25,594 nt of DNA from Abiotrophia sp. HMSC24B09 (lineage in GTDB: Bacteria; Bacillota; Bacilli; Lactobacillales; Aerococcaceae). The position numbers and the translations under genes were made by a program. Where the stretch lies: assembly GCF_001815865.1 (NCBI RefSeq), contig NZ_KV822215.1:1-25594 (forward strand), written 5' to 3'. Positions 8,545 to 14,955 of the stretch are shown in pieces; positions within the stretch are counted from its first letter, which is position 1, and each line of letters starts with the position of its first letter. Under the pieces are notes generated by a model. That model had not been told where the DNA came from. It ran no database searches and saw nothing but the letters and a program-made list of their open reading frames with translations.

Positions 8545-8593
8545 AAGGGAGACAAGATAGCAGTCCAATGGATGAGATGGAGGATGATGTGAC

Positions 8594-9667
8594 GTGAAGA
8601 GAAGTCTCAAATACTTACTTGTTTCTAGCCTGCTAGCCAATAGCTTGGCCCTCAGTCTGCCCGGTTTCCAGAGTCAGGCGACAAGTAGCAGTGAATCGTC
8701 TACTAGTCAGCATTCGGGTTTTGGAGAGACCTCAGAAGCTTGGTCGGACCACGATTGTGACCAATTCTCGCGGGCGGATATCCTAAAAGCAGTGCGCCAA
8801 AGCCGCGATCGTTTGACCTCAGTGGCCCTTAAGGGCTCTTCAGGGGATAAAAACGCCAGCTCTAATTATCAAGCAGCCTATCGTTATGAAGCCAAGACTG
8901 GCAAGGTCCTCCAGGGTTATTTGGATTATAGTCGGGGGATTGAACATATGGAGGTCTACTATCTGGGGGACACCAACCAGAACTATTACCTCTATACAGA
9001 ACAGACTAACAAATGGTCTGCCATCCAGATGCCCGAGGATTTTCGCTTGCGACCTAACTACCGTCTCATGCTAGACTGGATTCTGGACCATGAGGCCGAC
9101 TTCCAGTTTGAAGAAGGTCCCCACGATTATCGTCTTAAGGTCCTAGAACGTGACTTTGAATTGTCAGACTTTACGTCTAAGACTTTGGGAATCACCTTAG
9201 TACCTGAAGACACCCCAGTAGAAGATATCTATAACTATATGGAAGTTCGCTTCAGCAAGGACGACTTCCAAATGACCAGTCTCAATTACCGTTGCCTGGA
9301 TCCGTCCGGTGAGGTGCAGGGCCAATTTGAATTCTTTGGCTTCAATCAATTAGAGGCTGAAGATTTCCGCTTGCCTGAGGGGGCGGAGGTGGACAGTGAG
9401 CTATCTGGCTCTAGCCAGCAAGATTGGTCTTCCTCTGATGAGACCGAATCCCGTCAGCAGCGGGAGTCCGAGTCCTCTGGAGAAAACCGCCCCCTGCCGC
9501 CTGGTGCTGTCTACCATGACCATGACCACAAGGCTTGGAGCTCACTTCTTGCTTATGCCCAAGAGGGTGTCTATGAGCTAGTCTCACTTAAATGGCTGAC
9601 TTGGGAGCCGGTCAGTCGCCTCTCTAGCCACTTGACCTGGCGAACTCATCAACTATTTAGACCATAA
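8594..9667 (+). CDS. Secreted protein of unknown function with serine-rich stretch
   Basis: I do not recognise this 357-residue protein. It starts with GTG at 8594, with GGAGG 10 nt upstream. A signal peptide (MKRSLKYLLVSSLLANSLALSLP) is followed by a serine-rich linker, then a domain of about 230 residues rich in tyrosine and acidic residues with repeated short beta-like stretches (YLDYSRGIEHMEVYYLG, NYYLYTEQTNKWSAIQ). This vaguely recalls LolA/LppX-like or DUF6612-type secreted folds, which bind hydrophobic ligands; that is only a resemblance. A second serine/glutamate-rich stretch lies at about 273-298, then PLPPGAVYHDHDHK with a possible metal-binding HDHDH. No lipobox, LPXTG or second membrane segment was seen, so it is probably released or loosely surface-bound. 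It has its own promoter and terminator. Confidence 0.75.
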   Translation: MKRSLKYLLVSSLLANSLALSLPGFQSQATSSSESSTSQHSGFGETSEAWSDHDCDQFSRADILKAVRQSRDRLTSVALKGSSGDKNASSNYQAAYRYEAKTGKVLQGYLDYSRGIEHMEVYYLGDTNQNYYLYTEQTNKWSAIQMPEDFRLRPNYRLMLDWILDHEADFQFEEGPHDYRLKVLERDFELSDFTSKTLGITLVPEDTPVEDIYNYMEVRFSKDDFQMTSLNYRCLDPSGEVQGQFEFFGFNQLEAEDFRLPEGAEVDSELSGSSQQDWSSSDETESRQQRESESSGENRPLPPGAVYHDHDHKAWSSLLAYAQEGVYELVSLKWLTWEPVSRLSSHLTWRTHQLFRP

Positions 9668-9668
9668 G

Positions 9669-9697
9669 AAAAAGGCCAGGGTTTTCCTGGCCTTTTT
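9669..9697. terminator. Bidirectional terminator
   Basis: Perfect 12-bp stem AAAAAGGCCAGG / CCTGGCCTTTTT with loop GTTTT. It separates the convergent secreted protein gene and sensor kinase gene and serves both. Confidence 0.92.
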
Positions 9698-9704
9698 GCT
9701 ATGG

Positions 9705-10742
9705 CTATAGTGGAAGCCATAAGCTGAAGTGGCTGCCTTGGTTGACTTGACTGGTGACCGTAATTTGGCCCCCTAGTTGTTGGGCCAGAGTTTGGCTGAT
9801 GTAGAGTCCCAGGCCGGCGCCACCCGTCTCCCGATTACGGGACTGTTCGACCCGATAGAGGCGGTCAAAGATATGAGGCAGGTCCTGGGCGGGAATGCCC
9901 ATGCCTTGATCAATGATATGGAAGCCGATTCCTTGAGCTTCTTTTTGGATATGAAGTTGAATGCGACTCTGCTCTGGCGAGTACTTGCTGGCGTTCTCCA
10001 AGAGATTGAGGAGGATACGGGATAGTTTGTCACCATCTGTCTGGATGGTCTCTAGCTCTGGCGCTAGTTTGACCTCAAGTTCTTGTTTCTTCTGTTGACA
10101 ATGGGGTTGGATGCTAGTTAGCAGATGAATGAGAAAATCGTCCAGTTGGAGGGTCTGGACTTGGATTTGGCTAGCTTGCTGATTGGCTTGCTTCTCCATG
10201 AGGCCAACTTCCATGAGTTGCTGGGTCAGGGTCTTGAGTCGGTCGATTTGATGGGCCATGGCCTGCCAGAGGGCTTGCATTTCATCTTCTGACACCATCT
10301 GATCTTCTAGCGCTTCCACTTGATGCTGGAGAGCGGTCAGGGGCGTCTTGATATCGTGACCTAGGCTAGCCATGAGCTGGGTCTTGTCCTGCTCGCTTTG
10401 GCTGAGGGCCTGGAAACTTTGGTTGAGGTCTTGGATCATGAGGTTGATGTTAGCCGTCAGCGAGGCCAGTTCAGCCGGTGATTTAATGGTCTGAACTGGT
10501 TGGAAATCCTGGTCGGCCACCCGTCTCACATCTCGGCTCAGTTGCTGCAGGGATTTGACGCTGGGCTGAAGTAGGCAGAAGCCCACTAGGGCCCCTAGCA
10601 AATTAGCCCCTAAGGTCATCCAGATAATGATATAGGCCACGTTAGGAGAGACTAACATTTGCTGCAGGCCCCACCAGACCAGCAGGAGGGCGCAGAGTGT
10701 GGAAGTAAGAAAGGCCAGGAAGACAAGTGAACGCAGCTTCAT
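9705..10742 (-). CDS. SaeS-like sensor histidine kinase with short extracellular linker
   Basis: Membrane sensor kinase, 345 residues. Two helices (about 6-27 and 36-58) are joined by only about eight residues, so there is no extracellular sensor domain, as in intramembrane-sensing kinases. Then follow a HAMP-like linker (60-115), the dimerisation domain with phospho-acceptor His129 in SLGHDIKTPL, the N box NLLENASKYS (246-255), DQGMG (278-282) and the G-rich ATP lid GGAGLGLYI (307-315). Overall layout and the RLYRVEQSRN segment recall SaeS of Staphylococcus aureus. The start overlaps the response regulator stop by 4 bp (ATGA), so the two are translated together. Predicted to phosphorylate the adjacent regulator; signal unknown. 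Confidence 0.9.
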   Translation of the reverse strand: MKLRSLVFLAFLTSTLCALLLVWWGLQQMLVSPNVAYIIIWMTLGANLLGALVGFCLLQPSVKSLQQLSRDVRRVADQDFQPVQTIKSPAELASLTANINLMIQDLNQSFQALSQSEQDKTQLMASLGHDIKTPLTALQHQVEALEDQMVSEDEMQALWQAMAHQIDRLKTLTQQLMEVGLMEKQANQQASQIQVQTLQLDDFLIHLLTSIQPHCQQKKQELEVKLAPELETIQTDGDKLSRILLNLLENASKYSPEQSRIQLHIQKEAQGIGFHIIDQGMGIPAQDLPHIFDRLYRVEQSRNRETGGAGLGLYISQTLAQQLGGQITVTSQVNQGSHFSLWLPL

Positions 10743-11434
10743 GACGGGTCACCTCCTAAGCGATAGCCCAATCCCCAGACTGTCTCAATCTTAGGGTAGG
10801 GACGCTGACCTGCTAACTTGGCTAATTTATCGCGCAAGGAGTGGATATGGACATTGAGGGTGTTGGCATCTTCCATATAATCGGTCTCCCAAATCTTGAG
10901 GAAGAGTTCTGATTTAGCAAAGACCCGGCCGGGATTTTTGAGGAAGAGGGCCAGGAGCTGGAATTCTTTGAGTGAGAGTTGCAAGGGCTGGTCGTAGAGC
11001 GTGACGCGATGCTGGCCTTCATCGATGGAAAAGGGCGCATAGCTTAAGACCGACTGCCCCGCTTGCTTGGGCTGGATGCGACGCAAGAGATTCTTGACCC
11101 GCAAGGTGAGCTCCCGAGGGCTAAAGGGTTTGGTCAGGTAGTCGTCGGCCCCTAGGGTCAGGGAATAGATGCGATCGACCGCCTGATCCTTGGCCGTGAT
11201 GAAGATAAAAGGCTGGTCTTCGCGTAATTGCAAGACGGCATCAATGAAGTCATAACCATCCATTTGGGGCATCATAATGTCCGTGATAATCAGATCAACG
11301 GCTTGAGCCCGGTAGTGGTCTAAGGCTTCCTGACCATTCGTAGCGGTCGTGACTTGATAGCCTTCCTTACTTAAGTAGCGGGTGACGATATCCAGGATGG
11401 CTGGCTCGTCGTCAACTAGGAGGATGTGGGTCAT
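10739..11434 (-). CDS. SaeR-like OmpR-family response regulator
   Basis: DNA-binding response regulator, 231 residues. The receiver domain has the acidic pair Asp8/Asp9, phosphorylated Asp52 (ITDIMMPQ), Thr80 and Lys102. The C-terminal winged helix (about 130-228) ends in the usual ETVWGLGYRL. The stretch YSLTLGADDYLTKPFSPREL and the EDANTLNVHIHSLRDKL recognition region resemble SaeR closely as far as I recall. AAGGAGGG precedes the ATG at 11434. It is the first gene of the pair; an extended -10 (TGCTATAAT, hexamer 11500-11505 minus) lies upstream without a good -35. Likely target: the phased direct repeats in front of the DM13 gene upstream. Confidence 0.92.
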   Translation of the reverse strand: MTHILLVDDEPAILDIVTRYLSKEGYQVTTATNGQEALDHYRAQAVDLIITDIMMPQMDGYDFIDAVLQLREDQPFIFITAKDQAVDRIYSLTLGADDYLTKPFSPRELTLRVKNLLRRIQPKQAGQSVLSYAPFSIDEGQHRVTLYDQPLQLSLKEFQLLALFLKNPGRVFAKSELFLKIWETDYMEDANTLNVHIHSLRDKLAKLAGQRPYPKIETVWGLGYRLGGDPS

Positions 11435-11499
11435 AAGGACCCTCCTTTCGATTAATGACTGAAATCAAAACCTACCTGATAGAGGCAGGGGCAATGCCA

Positions 11500-11509
11500 T
11501 TATAGCATA
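11500..11509 (-). promoter_or_regulatory. Extended -10 promoter of the two-component system
   Basis: On the minus strand TGCTATAAT, with the TATAAT hexamer at 11500-11505 and the extended TG next to it. No convincing -35 at 17 bp; a TGACCC lies at 19 bp. About 65 bp upstream of the response regulator start. Confidence 0.55.
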
Positions 11510-11563
11510 GCTTGAGAGGGGAAGGGGTCAGTGACGCTTGCAGGCCTTATGCCCAAAGCACTT

Positions 11564-11592
11564 CAACCACCTGAAAGGACTTCAGGTGGTTG
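11564..11592. terminator. Hairpin after the DM13 protein gene
   Basis: Perfect 12-bp stem CAACCACCTGAA / TTCAGGTGGTTG with a 5-nt loop, 14 bp beyond the stop codon of the minus-strand DM13 gene. The following T run is weak, so termination may be partial and some transcripts could continue into the response regulator gene. Confidence 0.65.
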
Positions 11593-11606
11593 GGATGCTC
11601 GAAAGC

Positions 11607-12374
11607 TTATTTAAGGTCAGCTTGACCGAAGACTTCATGCGCTTCAACACAGTAGATTAAGACCTTGTTGTAGCCGTCTGCCTTCAAACCATTCAGGTCG
11701 TAGCTTTGTTCCATCATGTCACTGTCTACCGCACCGACTTCAACGGCTGTCTCTAATTTGCCGTCTTTGCTAAGGAGAACGTGGAGGTCAGGAGCCTTGT
11801 CGCTCTTGAAGTTGCTCAGTTTGAGTTGGTTCTTCTCGATGCTAACAGAACCCATAACCATCTTGCCATTGGCGCCCATGAGTTCGCCCATACGTTTCAT
11901 GGCTTGGTCCATGGCCCCGTCAGAAAACTTGGTCAACATGGCAGAACCGAAGGTTTCATTGACTTTGTCGCAGTGGATGGTGAGGGTGTTGTATTGACTG
12001 AGGTCGACTTTGTCCAATTTGTAGCCTTGGATGGCACCCTTGGCATCGACCTTGCCTAATTTAAGGCCATGTTCTACATCGCCATCCTTGGTTAGGTAGG
12101 CATTGAGGTCAGGGGCTTCATCACTTGAAAAGCCGGTTAGCACTACTTCCTTAGCGGTGACCTTGGCCATGCCCATGACCTTGTGTTTACCTTGACCCAT
12201 CAATTGGCCGACAAGGGCTTGATTCATTTCGTCTTTTTGCTTATCTTCTGGCATTTGGCTAGAGCTTGCGCTGCTTTCCTCAGCTAAGACCACTTGGGAT
12301 AAGCTGCCGGCCCCAAGGCCTAGACTTAGTAAGGCAACAAGGCTGAGTTTGGTTAGTGTGTGTTTGGTTGACAT
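11607..12374 (-). CDS. Secreted protein with two DM13 domains
   Basis: A 255-residue secreted protein. A signal peptide (about residues 1-32, ending VVLAEE) is followed by a short serine-rich linker and two DM13 domains (about 65-148 and 172-253). Each has the pattern of a beta strand and TGFSSDEAPDL-type turn (DEAPDL, DKAPDL), then a YKL/YDL step, then the Cys motif: IHCDKVNETFGSA (Cys135) and IYCVEAHEVFGQADL (Cys242). DM13 is a small domain proposed to act in redox or electron transfer through this cysteine; its role in bacteria is unsettled. No lipobox was seen. The ATG at 12374 is chosen because AAGGAG lies 8 nt upstream; the GTG at 12383 overlaps that site. Possibly controlled by the SaeRS-like system encoded just downstream. 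Confidence 0.85.
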   Translation of the reverse strand: MSTKHTLTKLSLVALLSLGLGAGSLSQVVLAEESSASSSQMPEDKQKDEMNQALVGQLMGQGKHKVMGMAKVTAKEVVLTGFSSDEAPDLNAYLTKDGDVEHGLKLGKVDAKGAIQGYKLDKVDLSQYNTLTIHCDKVNETFGSAMLTKFSDGAMDQAMKRMGELMGANGKMVMGSVSIEKNQLKLSNFKSDKAPDLHVLLSKDGKLETAVEVGAVDSDMMEQSYDLNGLKADGYNKVLIYCVEAHEVFGQADLK

Positions 12375-12407
12375 GGAAATCACTCCTTGGATTTATTTGA
12401 TGACCTT

Positions 12408-12413
12408 ACTATA
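12408..12413 (-). promoter_or_regulatory. Probable -10 of the DM13 gene
   Basis: TATAGT on the minus strand, 33 bp from the start codon. The position of the -35 (12431-12436) reads AACAAG, a poor match, which suits an activator-dependent promoter. Confidence 0.5.
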
Positions 12414-12445
12414 GCGGGTGAAACTGAAGACTTGTTGAAACAACT

Positions 12446-12484
12446 ATTAAGTCTTTCTTAACTTGTCGCTAACTATTTATTAAA
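12446..12484. promoter_or_regulatory. Four 11-bp-phased direct repeats, OmpR-type operator
   Basis: Half-sites on the plus strand: ATTAAG (12446), CTTAAC (12457), GCTAAC (12468), ATTAAA (12479), each 6 nt with 5-nt spacers. On the minus strand the two central ones read GTTAAG and GTTAGC. The consensus is like the direct repeats bound by SaeR (GTTAAG-N6-GTTAA) and CiaR (NTTAAG-N5-NTTAAG); the 11-bp period matches the CiaR spacing. The array ends about 10 bp upstream of the expected -35 of the DM13 promoter. Confidence 0.7.
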
Positions 12485-12521
12485 TTTGAGCCCCTTGACC
12501 GCTAGGCAAATGGAGCCAGGC

Positions 12522-12550
12522 TTTTCAAGGGCTCCTTGCTAAGTTATAAT
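12522..12550 (+). promoter_or_regulatory. Promoter of the first array gene
   Basis: TTTTCA (12522-12527), 17-bp spacer, TATAAT (12545-12550). The surrounding blocks CAGGCTTTTCAAG and CTAAGTTATAATGA recur at the second gene with the same spacing. Confidence 0.75.
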
Positions 12551-12574
12551 GAAAGGACTAGAAAGGGTGAAAAC

Positions 12575-13087
12575 ATGCAAGTTAGACAGAATGATGAAGC
12601 CAATCACTTACTATTTGAAGGCAAGGTTCGGGTCAGCCATATCTTTGGGGTGCGCTTCTTAGGCGGCCTCCTCATGGCCTTGGTCATGTTCGGTGGTTTT
12701 ATCCTCAGCCTACACTTGTTGCAAGCAGTGGGCTTGTGGCAGGAGGACCTGAAAGGTTGGAGCGTGGCTTCCTTCATAATCTCGGGTATCTTGATTTGGA
12801 TGCTGGGTGACTGGCTCCACAATAAGTTGTGGGAGCGATCAGTTCGTATCTTGGACCTAGGCGACCAAGTCTGCTTACAAGTTGGCCGTGACCAGGCCTA
12901 CTATAAGTGGCAGACCCTCCGTAAGGTCAGAGCCTATCGCTTCTATTCTAGACGTGGTCAGGTCAGCACCTATAACCTAGTCTTGGTCTTTGAGGGTCGC
13001 ACCTACCGTTTCTCTTCATCGGATAAGAGTATGGTGGCCCTGAGCCAGCTAGGTCAAGCCCTCCAGGCTTATCTAAAGCAGGGATAA
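12575..13087 (+). CDS. Two-helix membrane protein with PH-like tail, paralogue 1
   Basis: First of four tandem paralogues; family not recognised by name. 170 residues: a short N-terminus with FEGKVRVSHIFGVRF, two membrane helices (about 24-50 and 60-82), then a soluble domain beginning LWERSVRILDLGDQV, continuing with YYKWQTLRKVR and LVLVFEGRTYRFSS, and a final helix. The series of strands plus C-terminal helix is reminiscent of bacterial PH-like or YcxB-like domains. The ATG at 12575 is chosen because GAAAGGG lies about 8 nt upstream. It has its own promoter and a terminator hairpin at 13104-13130. Closest relative is the next gene. Confidence 0.75.
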   Translation: MQVRQNDEANHLLFEGKVRVSHIFGVRFLGGLLMALVMFGGFILSLHLLQAVGLWQEDLKGWSVASFIISGILIWMLGDWLHNKLWERSVRILDLGDQVCLQVGRDQAYYKWQTLRKVRAYRFYSRRGQVSTYNLVLVFEGRTYRFSSSDKSMVALSQLGQALQAYLKQG

Positions 13088-13103
13088 GCCATTAGAAGTA
13101 GCA

Positions 13104-13130
13104 GGTCAGGCCTTGTGCCTGGCCTTTTCT
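13104..13130 (+). terminator. Terminator between paralogues 1 and 2
   Basis: GTCAGGC-cttgt-GCCTGGC (7 pairs, one G-U) followed by CTTTTCTT. The promoter of paralogue 2 starts 30 bp further on. Confidence 0.7.
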
Positions 13131-13159
13131 TATGGGATTCTTTCCGAGAAGAATCAGGC

Positions 13160-13188
13160 TTCTCAAGTCCTGCCTACTAAGTTATAAT
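13160..13188 (+). promoter_or_regulatory. Promoter of the second array gene
   Basis: TTCTCA (13160-13165), 17-bp spacer, TATAAT (13183-13188). The block CAGGCTTCTCAAG starts 28 bp before the -10, exactly as at the first gene, showing that the duplication included the promoter. Confidence 0.75.
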
Positions 13189-13214
13189 GAGAAGACAAGG
13201 AAGGGTGAGATAAG

Positions 13215-13733
13215 ATGCAATATCGAAATTCGAATAGAGAGGAAAAGCTACTCTTTGAGGGAAAGCTTCGGGTCAGCTATCTGTTTGGCCTACGTTTCTA
13301 TAGCGGTGTTGTCATCGCCATCCTCATGGCCTTCTTATTTGCCTATGGCATACATTGGCTCATCACTTGGGGACTAATGAATCGGGACTTGCAGAAATGG
13401 AGCGTTGCCTATGTGCTAGTTACAGCACTTCTGAGCTTGGGCTTGGGTTTCTGGCTCTATGATTGGATCTGGAAGCGGGCGGTGCGTATTGTGGACTTGG
13501 GGACTCAAGTCTTGGTGCAAGTAGGTAGCCGAGTGGATTGCTATGACTGGCGGGAGCTCCGCCGTGTCAAGCCATCCCAGCTTCGCAATAAATCACGTCG
13601 CCTAGTCGTGGTTAGCCTAGTCTTGGTCTTTGAGGAACGCACCTACCGCTTGTCTTCATCCGATAAGACCATGGGCGCTCTGCTGGAGCTGGGTCAAGAG
13701 TTTCAGGTCTATTTAGATCAGAGAGGGGCCTAG
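13215..13733 (+). CDS. Two-helix membrane protein with PH-like tail, paralogue 2
   Basis: 172 residues, the closest match to paralogue 1: FEGKLRVSYLFGLRF before the first helix, two helices (about 26-52 and 62-84), then IWKRAVRIVDLGTQV, YDWRELRRVK and LVLVFEERTYRLSSSDK. The conserved VLVFE-RTYR-SSSDK block near the C-terminus is the best family signature. GAAGGGTGAG lies upstream of the ATG. It starts a probable three-gene transcript with paralogues 3 and 4, since 5 bp and an 11-bp overlap separate the following genes and no terminator intervenes. Function unknown; membrane location inferred. Confidence 0.75.
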   Translation: MQYRNSNREEKLLFEGKLRVSYLFGLRFYSGVVIAILMAFLFAYGIHWLITWGLMNRDLQKWSVAYVLVTALLSLGLGFWLYDWIWKRAVRIVDLGTQVLVQVGSRVDCYDWRELRRVKPSQLRNKSRRLVVVSLVLVFEERTYRLSSSDKTMGALLELGQEFQVYLDQRGA

Positions 13734-13738
13734 CTGGT

Positions 13739-14263
13739 ATGATTATTGCTAAAAGCAAGCCCCTGGCTCCAGGCCAAGAAGACCTAGTAGTGGCCTTGGA
13801 TTGTCGGGTGTCTTATTTTTGGGGCGCCAAGGCCCTATCCTTCCTTCTCATCTACTCTATCTTGACGCCTGTGAGCCTAGACTTGGCCAAGAGATTCAAC
13901 TTGAACCCTAGGAGTTGGCTAGCTGTTTTGATCTTCCTAGGGGCAGTCATTCTGGGCTGGTTGCTCTACAATAGCCTATGGAAACGTTCAGTCACCCTCT
14001 ACAATCGGGGCCAAAGTCTGGAAATCCTGATTAACCACAAGCTCTATCGCTATGATTGGACTAGCCTGCGTCGTGTCAAGACTTTCATCGCACCCAAACG
14101 TCATGGTGGAATCTTCAGCAAGACGGCAGTCCTCAAATTTCATGGCCGCAGCTTCTACCTGACCTCAGATGACCAGGTAGCTAAGCTAGAGTGGCTGATT
14201 CAATATTTAGAAAAGGGCCTGAAGCGAGCCCAAAAAGGAGGCCTAGGCCAAAATGACAAGTAA
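13739..14263 (+). CDS. Two-helix membrane protein with PH-like tail, paralogue 3
   Basis: 174 residues, more divergent than the first two but with the same plan: CRVSYFWGAKALSF at the first helix, a second helix at about 58-78, then LWKRSVTLYNRGQSL, YRYDWTSLRRVK, and LKFHGRSFYLTSDDQ replacing the VLVFE-RTYR block. The tail is basic. The ribosome binding site is an AGAGGGG about 11 nt upstream of the ATG. The stop codon lies inside the next gene (11-bp overlap, ATGACAAGTAA), which argues for coupled translation and equal output. Confidence 0.75.
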   Translation: MIIAKSKPLAPGQEDLVVALDCRVSYFWGAKALSFLLIYSILTPVSLDLAKRFNLNPRSWLAVLIFLGAVILGWLLYNSLWKRSVTLYNRGQSLEILINHKLYRYDWTSLRRVKTFIAPKRHGGIFSKTAVLKFHGRSFYLTSDDQVAKLEWLIQYLEKGLKRAQKGGLGQNDK

Positions 14264-14750
14264 AAACAAGTATCTACTGAATAAAGTCAAGTTAAGGGTC
14301 AGTCGCTTTGTCGGCCAACGCTTGCTCTCTATTCTGGTCTTGCTAGGTCTAGCACAACTAGGCATCAAGGACCTTGTCAATTTCTTGTTGGACTTGGACC
14401 TCTACCCGCGCGATAATCAATATGGACCCTTATTGTTCGTTGTGTTACTGCTCCTACTATTTTTCCTGGCCAATGCCTTCTATAATTTTCTCTGGACGCG
14501 AACCGTTACCATAGAAGATTTGGGGGACAAGGTTCGGATTGAGCTGGGTAGCCGACATTATCTCTTGCCATGGTCTAGCTTGCGCAAGGTGCGTTTGGAT
14601 CGAACCACCAATCGGGGTAAGTTGGTCAGCGTGGACTTAATCTTAGTCTTTGAAAGCCGCTCTTTCCGCCTGACCAAGGACCAGCCCCTAGCCCCGCTCA
14701 GTGACTTGGAAGCTTATATGCAAGCCAAGTTAAAAAAAGCAAAATCTTAA
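14253..14750 (+). CDS. Two-helix membrane protein with PH-like tail, paralogue 4
   Basis: 165 residues. KVKLRVSRFVGQRLLS introduces the first helix, a leucine-rich second helix lies at about 57-80, then LWTRTVTIEDLGDKV, LLPWSSLRKVR and LILVFESRSFRLTKDQ. The C-terminus is lysine-rich (KLKKAKS). A strong AAAGGAGG (14233-14240) inside paralogue 3 gives independent initiation in spite of the overlap. Last gene of the array, closed by a strong terminator. Function unknown. Confidence 0.75.
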   Translation: MTSKNKYLLNKVKLRVSRFVGQRLLSILVLLGLAQLGIKDLVNFLLDLDLYPRDNQYGPLLFVVLLLLLFFLANAFYNFLWTRTVTIEDLGDKVRIELGSRHYLLPWSSLRKVRLDRTTNRGKLVSVDLILVFESRSFRLTKDQPLAPLSDLEAYMQAKLKKAKS

Positions 14751-14756
14751 GATGAG

Positions 14757-14782
14757 AGCCTGACCCAGAGTCAGGCTTTTTG
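14757..14782 (+). terminator. Terminator of the membrane protein array
   Basis: Perfect 8-bp stem AGCCTGAC / GTCAGGCT with loop CCAGA and a T run, directly after the stop codon of paralogue 4. Confidence 0.88.
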
Positions 14783-14870
14783 CTTGGCCAAAATCTTAAG
14801 CTAGAGATAGGCTCAAGTTTGGCCCTGCTTTATAATTTTTGTTAATATTTTCATCTTTTTTAGTAGAAGA

Positions 14871-14900
14871 TAGGCAATTTGATGCCAGAGGGTGTATAAT
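14871..14900 (+). promoter_or_regulatory. Promoter of the sulfatase operon
   Basis: TATAAT at 14895-14900, with TAGGCA 18 bp upstream as a weak -35. A small dyad GGTCG-N9-CGACC (14914-14932) lies downstream in the 5' untranslated region, a possible operator. Confidence 0.6.
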
Positions 14901-14955
14901 GAAAGCGAAGACAGGTCGTTGATCATGCGACCGAATGAGGAGGGACTCCACTACC

